A stretch of 64,000 bases of DNA from Acheta domesticus (taxonomy: Eukaryota; Arthropoda; Insecta; Orthoptera; Gryllidae): contig JAHLJT010003656.1 of the NCBI GenBank assembly GCA_031308135.1, positions 75,380,698 to 75,444,697 on the forward strand, read 5' to 3'. The position numbers and the translations under genes are program-made. This document shows positions 54,076-62,575 of this stretch, piece after piece; positions within the stretch are counted from its first letter, which is position 1, and every line of letters starts with the position of its first letter. The notes beneath the pieces were generated by a model. The model saw only the letters and a program-made list of their open reading frames with translations. It had not been told where the DNA came from and searched no databases.

Positions 54076-54500
54076 TAACGTCCAATCACCCGACAACCCC
54101 GTCAGGCACCAATCAGGAACTGGAAGGAAAATATAACATTCGGTGGCGTTATGAAGATTTTTTTTTCAAGAATACTAAGATTGTTTTCGGATAGATTCAT
54201 GGTTCTCAACGTACGGAATACTAATCAGTTCCAATTCTCGTGACATCTGGACATAAAACGGCGGGATCGGTGGAGCAATGGAATGCGCTATTCTCTGTAT
54301 CAAGAGACTCTAGGCGCGCAGTGGCGCGGAACATTGCGGGAGGTGGCGACACAAAATTTGAAGTGATCTACGAACGACAAATTTTCTTTTACACGCGAAT
54401 AGGCCGTCTTGGACCACGTGTGCATGCATCCTGCCCTTGCCGGGGCACAGTAACATTATTGTGGTGGCAGGTGCATGCAATTTATCACGGAATCAGTATT
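54076..54500. other. Mixed DNA, no gene recognised
   Basis: 54251-54289 (ATAAAACGGCGGGATCGG, then GAGCAATGGAATGCGCTA) resembles 37033-37071. It may be an unrecognised dispersed repeat. Confidence 0.35.
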
Positions 54501-54502
54501 TA

Positions 54503-54715
54503 GCTGAATCCTATTTTAATCCCCCAGGGTTGTTAACCCTGCGGGTTTGGAAGATGAAATGATGATGATGAGGGGTGAAAGGACGACACACACATACAGA
54601 CATACACCAAAAAGCACCCATGACCGATGCGAGACTCGAACCCGCGATATATCCGTGCGAGATCGCCATGGCAACTTAGCGATCTCCGCTATCTGCACCG
54701 GCCGAACTACTCATT
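54503..54715 (-). mobile_element. SINE-B copy
   Basis: Reversed B box GAGACTCGAACC (54631-54642). The head beyond it contains TAGCGGAGATCGC on the minus strand as an A-box candidate. The body has the ACGACACACACATACAGACA and GATGATGATGAGGGG words. The end block reads AATCCCCCAGGGTTGTTAAC, then CCTGCGGG (plus strand). All recur in the other SINE-B copies. Confidence 0.85.
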
Positions 54716-55205
54716 TATTGTGTTTTGGTTACTTTGAATGCCAATTAAAGCCGAAACGAAATTCAGATCCCCTTTAAAGCTTACCAAAAGGAACTGAACA
54801 TGTGAAAAATGTACTTCCATGCTCATCTGCCATGTTCGCTCGATCATTTTTGCTTCCACCAACGTTGCTATAGGCAACAGTAAACAAAGGCATAATTTCA
54901 TACTCCCAGTAAACTCCCAATGACACTTTTAATTTGCAATTATTAAAAGTGTAATAACGCTTTTGAATGAATTAAAATCATTTAATAGTAAATGTTATAA
55001 GCTTTAAGAAACCCGTAATAAATTTTAGTAACTTCCCCTATCCTTTTCGAAATATTCGCGTGAGATAAGTGAGTGGGGTAACACGTTTCTTTACACACTC
55101 TTTTGATAAGCATTATCCCCGAAAATCAGGCACCTGACTCTCAGTCTGGCCTCAATAGGCATTAAAATTAACTAAACAATAAATCAGCCGTGGATCACAT
55201 CAAGT
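54716..55205. other. AT-rich DNA, no gene seen
   Basis: No feature was recognised. Confidence 0.4.
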
Positions 55206-55207
55206 TC

Positions 55208-55400
55208 TGTGTCGCTGCCTCTCCGAGAGGGGGAGCGGCTTGGGCGGGGCCGCGGGAGGGGGTACGGGCGGGCCGTGGTTGGGAGTGTGGACGTGGGCGT
55301 GGACGTGGACGTGGGCGTGGGCGTGAGCGTAGACGTGGGCGTGGACCTGGGCGTGGCGGGCTGGGGTGTGGGCAGGCGCGCAGGCAATCGTAAAGTTGCA
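55208..55400. repeat. G/T-rich minisatellite (GTGGGCGTGGAC) in a GC-rich lens
   Basis: GTGGACGTGGGCGTGGAC-like 6- and 12-bp units are clearest at 55285-55360. Frames on both strands stay open and give Gly/Val/Arg or Pro/Thr/Arg repeat translation. Confidence 0.8.
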
Positions 55401-56045
55401 CCATGGGACCGCCCCCAACGGAAGCAGTCTCGTTCCGGCAACCATATGTATTGCTTGTAAATGAACTTGTACATGTTATTACACGTCTCTGACTGTCCAA
55501 TCACCCACGACGTAATAGTTCACATACACGATATGACCCCACACAACACCAAATCTCACACCATATTTCTATTACACGCATTTTCATTGATCTATTTATT
55601 TTTTACAATATAAAATATTATAAATGAAGTTTTTATTATAAAAGTGCTAAAATACGATTTCCATCTATTACAATTATAAAAGTATGACGTATTTTGGATG
55701 TATTTTTGGAAATCACAGGAATACTAGAGGGGTTTTCGATTGGAATAAAACTATTAACACAGCGTGCTTGACGAGATGCAAGTTCTTTAGAGCGCATTAT
55801 ACGTTTCTAAAGCATTCTGGTCCGTAAAAAAGGCATGAAAGAAACAACGGAAACACTTCACCACCCAACATGTCATTGTTGCAATGGTCACAAGCCCTCG
55901 CTTCGGAACGAAGGCATAAAACGTCTCAAGACCAGATATTAGCTTAAGACACTTCACCTCACGTAGCAGAATAACAAGATAACACTCGCTTTAGCAGTAA
56001 AATCAAAGAAAAAATTGAATTAACAGGCACGGAATGTTTCAAAGC
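55401..56045. other. AT-rich DNA, no gene seen
   Basis: No feature was recognised. Confidence 0.45.
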
Positions 56046-56049
56046 AGTG

Positions 56050-57000
56050 CTTGGCGGTTTTGAAAGCAGACCTTGCAGATGTTGAAAGCGATACGTGAAG
56101 GTGTTGAAAGCAGTTGCAGGTGTTGGCAGCAGTAGTTGGTGTTGGCAGCAGTAGTTGGTGTTGGCAGCAGTAGTTGGTGTTGGCAGCAGTAGTTGGTGTT
56201 GGCAGCAGTAGTTGGTGTTGGCAGCAGTAGTTGGTGTTGGCAGCAGTAGTTGGTGTTGGCAGCAGTAGTTGGTGTTGGCAGCAGTAGTTGGTGTTGGCAG
56301 CAGTAGTTGGTGTTGGCAGCAGTAGTTGGTGTTGGCAGCAGTAGTTGGTGTTGGCAGCAGTAGTTGGTGTTGGCAGCAGTAGTTGGTGTTGGCAGCAGTA
56401 GTTGGTGTTGGCAGCAGTAGTTGGTGTTGGCAGCAGTAGTTGGTGTTGGCAGCAGTAGTTGGTGTTGGCAGCAGTAGTTGGTGTTGGCAGCAGTAGTTGG
56501 TGTTGGCAGCAGTAGTTGGTGTTGGCAGCAGTAGTTGGTGTTGGCAGCAGTAGTTGGTGTTGGCAGCAGTAGTTGGTGTTGGCAGCAGTAGTTGGTGTTG
56601 GCAGCAGTAGTTGGTGTTGGCAGCAGTAGTTGGTGTTGGCAGCAGTAGTTGGTGTTGGCAGCAGTAGTTGGTGTTGGCAGCAGTAGTTGGTGTTGGCAGC
56701 AGTAGTTGGTGTTGGCAGCAGTAGTTGGTGTTGGCAGCAGTAGTTGGTGTTGGCAGCAGTAGTTGGTGTTGGCAGCAGTAGTTGGTGTTGGCAGCAGTAG
56801 TTGGTGTTGGCAGCAGTAGTTGGTGTTGGCAGCAGTAGTTGGTGTTGGCAGCAGTAGTTGGTGTTGGCAGCAGTAGTTGGTGTTGGCAGCAGTAGTTGGT
56901 GTTGACAGCAGTACTTCGGGGTGTAGTCAGCAGAACTTGGAGGTGTTGACTACAGTACTTGGAGGTACTAAAAGCGGAACTGGGAGGTGTTGAATGAGTG
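56050..57000. repeat. 19-bp minisatellite, 41 perfect units with decayed edges
   Basis: From 56122 to 56900 the unit GTTGGCAGCAGTAGTTGGT repeats 41 times (779 bp) with no difference that I can see. Upstream (56050-56121: GTTGAAAGCAGTTGCAGGT-like) and downstream (56901-57000: GTTGACTACAGTACTTGGAGGT-like) lie diverged units of about 19-24 bp. A 348-codon minus-strand frame (55959-57005) reads through it. Three 19-bp units make 57 bp, giving a 19-residue peptide repeat, but it has no domain and its ends are just the edges. It is not accepted as a gene. Confidence 0.97.
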
Positions 57001-57059
57001 AGCATTGATTCCCGGCACCTAAACTACAATGGGACTAATGTTCGCTAAGGACACTCACC

Positions 57060-57410
57060 ACCCCTGAGCACTACCCTTCATCCAGTACTTTTCATCTGGG
57101 GCGTTTGCTTTCGAAGTGACCGCCGACTGCCTGCGGAGGCGTCGCGGTGGGAGACGGCGCGGCGCGCGGGTCACGCGACCTCCGCGTGGCAGTAAACGCC
57201 CGACGACGCCCCGACGCCCGGCGCCCCGGCGCGACGCCCTCGGGCGACGATGGGAATTGCAAATGCATTGGCGGCTCCGCCCCCCGCCCCCGCCGGCGCA
57301 GATGAAAAATAAACACGCGCCGCGCGCCCTGCGGCCCCGCTCCGCGCCCACGGTGGAGCGAAAGACGATTCCACGAGGGCAAAAGGACGGGGCTCGAAAG
57401 CCGCCCACCG
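57060..57410. other. CpG-rich island
   Basis: Very CpG-dense, including the word GATGAAAAATAAACACGCGC (57300-57319). Four overlapping frames exist because stop codons are rare in this composition. Confidence 0.5.
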
Positions 57411-57412
57411 GC

Positions 57413-57513
57413 AGAGGTGGCTCAGGGCATCAAACGATGACACTTCGGCGCCTCTGAACGGCAGGTACTAGAGTTCCAGACGATGGCAGGAATTTTGATC
57501 GCTAAATAGCTAG
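57413..57513 (+). mobile_element. SINE-A, outer copy, left part (tRNA-like head)
   Basis: GGTGGCTCAGGGCATCAAAC carries a good A box, TGGCTCAGGGC (57418-57428). A degraded B-box region, TAGAGTTCCAGACG, follows, and the part ends at AATAGCTAGGA. The copy continues at 58032 after an inserted SINE-A. Confidence 0.8.
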
Positions 57514-58031
57514 GACGATTGATTGATAGATAGTGATTCTGGGCACGTCATATACTAAGGTCATTAGTTCCGTTAATGTGGGGCATGCTTTCTTCATCGG
57601 GAGGTGGCGGTGATCTTCCCCCGCTGGATGGCGAGATCCGGCGTCGATCTACCGTCGAATACCGAGTTTACCACAACTAGGTAACTCCCATCAGCGGGGA
57701 ACCACCCAAACGGGAACAAGCTCTAAAACCCCGACCGGTCTCCCGGCATGTGTGGTAGTGTGGTACATGTTAGTGAAAGTGTGTGTGTAAGGGGTGAGGA
57801 TAGGACGGAAGAGGAAGGAAAGATCGTGCGCGGTCAGTGGCTCGTTAGTTAGGGTTCTGCTCCGGCATTCACCTGGTGCTTACCGGAAACACCACGAAAA
57901 ACTACCGATCAGAGGGGCGGGCCCCTAGAATTTTCCTTCTGACAGACACTGAATTCGACCTAGCTGACAAGCTAGTGCCGAAAAGCCAGCCGCCGTCGGG
58001 ACTCGAACTCTGAGCCACCTCTCCCCGTGGC
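57514..58031 (-). mobile_element. SINE-A, full-length copy nested in another SINE-A
   Basis: It begins with the reversed tail CGATTGATTGATAGATAGTG. It continues through all body blocks and ends with a reversed B box, GGGACTCGAACT (57998-58009), directly followed by the reversed A box TGAGCCACC. The normal A-to-B spacer of the tRNA head is therefore deleted, which would impair RNA polymerase III initiation if the copy were tested. Confidence 0.9.
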
Positions 58032-58430
58032 TTGGTCGAATTCAGCCGCTGTCTGAGGGAGAATTCTAGAGGTAGGAGATCAGTACCGTAACAAACGGGC
58101 CACGGACGGCACGCTGAACTTCTTTGCTCTTCCCCGTTCAGACCTCGTCCCTTACTTATACACACTTACAATTACATGCACCACACTATCACGCATGTCG
58201 AGACCGGAGAGCGAGTCCAGGCTGACGCGATGCTCCGCTGGTGGGAAATGCCTGATTACGGAAAACCTTTCTAGTCGTCGTGAAGGACTGCGCCGGATCT
58301 CGCCATCCAGCGGGGGAAGATCACCGCCTTCTCCTGCCTTCACCTTCCTCCAAAACATTCACTACCTTTACGGGACTATTTACTTTAGCTGTTGACACGA
58401 CCGGAATCACTAATAAATAAATAAAACGAA
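58032..58430 (+). mobile_element. SINE-A, outer copy, right part
   Basis: TTGGTCGAATTCAGCCGCTG continues exactly where the head at 57513 stops. It runs through ACAAACGGGCCACGGACGGC and CCAGCGGGGGAAGATCACCG to CTGTTGACACGACCGGAATC and an AATAAATAAATAAA-like tail. Confidence 0.9.
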
Positions 58431-59660
58431 TGCCGTTCCATGTTTTACTTTGATGGTTTCTCAAGTTCGTGGTAAGTAAGAGTTTACGTCATTTTGTCAA
58501 TATGAATACCAAGATTTTGACGAAAAAAAAGTGTCTTTGAGAGTTCTTACTTCATGCAGAAAAATGATATTTTATAAATGTCTGTCCGTCCGTTAGCGCC
58601 ATTTATTCATTCGTTCCATCGTCAATTTTTGTTCGTTAGTTCCTCTTTCTGTTCGACCGCTCGTCTTTCTGTTTATCTGTCCATCCGTTAGTATCTCTCT
58701 CAATCTTACCATCGTTCCCTCCAACCATTAGACAGTCCGTTCGTCTGAGATACTCTTGAAGCTAAGGGGGGTAATTTCCATTCGGATGACCCCCTCTGCA
58801 CTTTAAAATTGTTCAAGAAATACGAAACTTTCTTCAAACATAAATCTCCTTGCAATGTTGTGAAATCAAAATATTGTTTTTAATAACTTGAGCAACATTA
58901 GAAAAATTGTTAGGATTTGCCAAGGACGTAGGGAAATGCATGGTTTTCATATCGTTGGAAATGGACGTTTCCAAGGATATGAAAAATGTCGTTTTTAATT
59001 GAAAGGAGTATTAATAGTAAATAATTCAATCGTTTTAGAATATTGTTTTATAAATTCTCTCAACAGAAGAGATCAAAAGAAATTATTTACGAAAGTGGTT
59101 ACTCGGCTGTAACGTATTGCAATTGAAATAGCATGTCATGTGCACAAATACTATTTTAATTAAACTTTCAGAATATATTTCTCATTTTTACTACGAGAGA
59201 CTGACAGCTTCAGATGTTCACAATTGTTTATTACCTTCAGGAGGATAGAATAACAGAAGATAGGACAATACATCTAGTCCAATCAGTACCTAAACCTTAA
59301 ATAACTAAAATATATTTTTAAATAACTGTCACATTATGTTGCATGCCTATTTACTACCATTTTGGACACGACGCATTAAACAGAACGCGCATGCTTTCGT
59401 ATGTCATTGCGAGTTTGCGACTGAAGCAACGTAGACCAGTGGTATGTAAAGTGTTTCCGTCGATTAATGCCGGACAGATGCCAGAGCCGTTTTGCAAACA
59501 AGGGGCCACGCCCTCTGCTTAATCCTCCAATCCCCATTCTTCCTCTACTCCCACCCTAGGACCCGCCGTTGATTACATACACATTCCCTTATGGCATATC
59601 CCCACTGATTTATCAAGGGTCCCGTAGAGCTGCGGTTAGGCTCGACTTGGAAAATTGCAC
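58431..59660. other. AT-rich DNA; possible reversed repeat-E edge
   Basis: GTCTGTCCGTCCGTTAGCGC (58579-58598) is the reverse of the ACGGACAGACGGAC end of repeat E preceded by its GCGCTA word. CCCCCTC and GGGGGG words follow at 58760-58800. Homology is suggestive only. The rest shows no feature. Confidence 0.35.
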
Positions 59661-59663
59661 TAA

Positions 59664-59726
59664 ATAAATAATAATAAATAATAATAATAATAATAATAAC
59701 AACAACAACAACAACAACAACAACAG
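59664..59726. repeat. Compound (AAT)n(AAC)n microsatellite
   Basis: AATAATAAT passes into AACAACAAC. It directly precedes a SINE-B copy. Confidence 0.95.
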
Positions 59727-59744
59727 ACATTTGGATAGCCGAGA

Positions 59745-60052
59745 TTGATTTTAAGGCAGCAGTGCGGTGGGGATCTGGAATCGAAGGATCGCGGGTTCAA
59801 GTCCTGCCTCGGGCATGGACACGGGCATGGGCAACGACACACATTGTTGTGTGTCGTCCATTTATCCTTCATATCATCATTTCATATCCCATCCCCACAG
59901 GACTAGCAACCCTGAGGGATAAAATTTGGATTCGGCATAATGCTAATCCTCACAATAAGGAGTCGCACACACTTGTCACGGGATAAATGTAATTGAGCCT
60001 TGCTAAGTGCAGGTGTATATCCGCGTGGTGCTAGGCGACCATTCGCAACCAA

Positions 60053-60112
<60 letters not shown>

Positions 60113-60115
60113 TTC
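59745..60115 (+). mobile_element. SINE-B copy ending in (AAT)n
   Basis: B box GGGTTCAAGTCC (59793-59804) in a tRNA-like head, then TGCCTCGGGCATGGAC and TTGTGTGTCGTCCATTTATC. GACTAGCAACCCTGAGGGAT, then AAAATTTGGATTCGGC, matches the SINE-B end block. It continues to TAGGCGACCATTCGCAACC and then a pure (AAT)n run of about 21 units (60052-60113). The AAT run is probably the element's own tail. Confidence 0.8.
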
Positions 60116-60800
60116 TTAATATTTAGAAACATTTTGATCAGAGAGCATGACAACAGAAGCATTATTTGAGGACATTATTTGTGTCCGTTTTGATTCAGCA
60201 TTTGCCCCACTGTGCGCCAGGCCGCGTGGACGCCTTTGTCGACGCGCCCGTTCATTCCAGACCACGGCCTTCTATTGCGTCGTGACGATTAGCAAGGCCC
60301 TCCCCACACCACCGCCGCTCGCCCTGGCTCAAACAAACGCGCGCGATATTGAATATGTCCACGTTTGTCGATGCAAAGCTATTGCAATTTCACGCGAAGG
60401 TAGGAAAAAAAACTTTGTTCTTTAGATCTGCATATGAAGGCTAAAGATGGAAGAGAACGCTTTTACTGTTTAAAATGTCTCATGAATGCATGTGCAGTTA
60501 TTGAGAAGTATTATTGTTGTGCTAAATACAAGTGCTATATTATTCATTGCACTACTATGTTATTAATAATTATGTGTTCTCAGTTTAACTTATAAACGTG
60601 GAACCATTCTTCCATCAGTGAGAAACAAAAAAGATCCTTTGTATTTTCAAATTAAAACCTTCATATAAAATTTCATATTCACAATTCATATTTTTGTTAG
60701 CAACTTCAATTAATCCAATCTAAAAAATGAAACCATTGCCTTTGAAAGAAATAAATTGTTTAATTTCTGGTTTGATAAAAAACGTTTCAAAAATGCATGA
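60116..60800. other. Mixed DNA with a small CpG lens, no gene recognised
   Basis: CpG-rich at about 60205-60345 with a 92-codon plus-strand frame (60147-60425) that lacks recognisable motifs. Confidence 0.35.
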
Positions 60801-60804
60801 ACTT

Positions 60805-61430
60805 CACACACATCAGATCACGTCATACAATCCCACAAATGAACATAACACCCAACACATATTGTGCTCTGCACTGCACACTACAACTCGTATCACACCA
60901 CAGACCACATCTCTCACAGTACACCTCACATTCCTCAAGTCACTCCATATCTCACACCTCACACTACACACATTAAGCACCACGCTAGCTATCTCACTAG
61001 CTACACTCACCACCAGTCAGTACACATCACATTCACCAAATATTATACTCGTGCTCCACACAGCACTATATCTCACACTACACTACATTTCACAGTACAC
61101 GACACTATATCCCACATCATCACCACAATCTACACCACATTTCACACCCAACTCTAGTGGATCTTACAGCACACCACACTACAACTCACAGGACACCACA
61201 GTAAACCTCACAGCAGACCACACTACATCTCACATCATCACCACAAACTACACCACACCTCACACCCCATACTAGTGCATCTCACAACACATCCGCATCT
61301 CACACTAGTGCTAGTCTCAGGGCATCTTATCACATATCACATCACACACCACATTACACATCACACCAAACACCACAACCTACACCACACCCAACACATA
61401 CCAAACACTAGATCTCACACATACAGACCG
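60805..61430. repeat. CA-rich degenerate repeat (CACACCACACTACATCTCAC words)
   Basis: The plus strand is almost free of G and repeats CACACTACA, CTCACA and CACCACA words at irregular 10-20-bp spacing. ATCTCACATCATCACCACAA and CCCACATCATCACCACAATC are near-duplicates about 120 bp apart. The 182-codon plus frame (60727-61275) is Thr/His/Ser/Leu-rich repeat translation. Confidence 0.8.
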
Positions 61431-61775
61431 GCCTCACCACCGTGCATCACTGTGCCTCCGCTCAGCGGAGCTCGCGTGACGCGTCCGCGCCGCGCCGCGC
61501 CGCGCCGCGCCGCGCTGCGCAGCGTCGCGTCGCGTTACGTTGCGCGCGCCATCCATCGCGCGTCGTGCGCCGTCGCCCGCGCACTCGCCGCTTCCTTTCG
61601 CCCCGCCCCGCCCCGCCCCGCCCGCACCGGAGGCTGCCATTACGCGTCGCGCGCCCTATTTCCATTTCAAATTGCGCGCACGAGGCGCCGAATAACCGCG
61701 CCGCGTGCAATATTCCCGCTCGGCGGCGCCGCGCTCGCCTGCAACGCCGCCCGCTCCCCCGCGCTAACGGAAGCG
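61431..61775. other. CpG-rich island
   Basis: Contains a (CCGCG)n run (61487-61516) and a (CCCCG)n run (61602-61622) in CpG-dense DNA. Frames are Arg/Ala/Pro-rich without domains. Confidence 0.55.
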
Positions 61776-62575
61776 GATAGGGCGGGGACGGGGACGGGGG
61801 CGGGGACGGGGGCGGGGACAGGGCCGGGACAGGGACGGGGACGGGGGTGGGGACGGGAGCGAGGGTAGGGGTGCGGAGACGGGTGCGGGGACGGGTGCGG
61901 GGACGGGTGCGGGGACGGGTGCGGGGACGGGGGCGGGGACGGGGCGGGGACGGGGGCGGGGACGGGGCGGGGACGGGGGCGGGGACGGGGGCGGTGGCGG
62001 TGGCGGGGACGGGGGATGGGGAGCGGTGGCGGGGGACGGGAGCGAGGGTAGGGGTGCGGGGGCAGGGCGAGGGGTGGGGCAGGGACGGGGCGGGGAGGGG
62101 CGGGGACGGGGACGGGGCGGGGACGGGGCAGGAATGGGGAGGGGGAGGGGACGAGGCGTATGGGATGGCAGAGGCTCGGGACGGGTCAAAAGCGGGGACA
62201 GGCGGCGGAGGTGGGGGCGAGGGCGGAGATGGGTACTAAGTAGATACGAAGGGGGAGGTAGAAAGGCAAGGGGCGAAGGCGGGAGCGGGGGCGCGAAGGA
62301 GGCGGAGACGGTGGTGGAGGCGGGGATGGGAGAGGAGGCCGGGGCAGAGGCGGGGCCGGGAACGGAGGCAGGGGCGGAGGCGTGGGCGGAGGCGGGGATA
62401 GACGCGGAGAAGGAGTTGAGGATGGAAGCGGGAACGAGGGCGGAGTGGAGGCGTAGGGGACGGGATGGGGGTGGGGACGGTGTGTACGTAGACGCTAGGA
62501 CAAAGATGGGGGAGAGCTGGATCGCAGGCAACGCTGGTAACGGAAACGTGGACGGAGGAGGGGGAGAATAGACTG
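61776..62575. repeat. G-rich minisatellite (GGGGACGGGGGC words)
   Basis: GGGGACGGGTGC and GGGGACGGGGGC 12-bp units are clearest at 61870-61960, with decay to GGAGGCGGGGATGG words by 62400. Dozens of G-runs of three or more lie on the plus strand. The 310-codon minus-strand frame (61764-62696) is Pro/Ser/Arg/Ala-rich repeat text and is not accepted. Confidence 0.9.
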
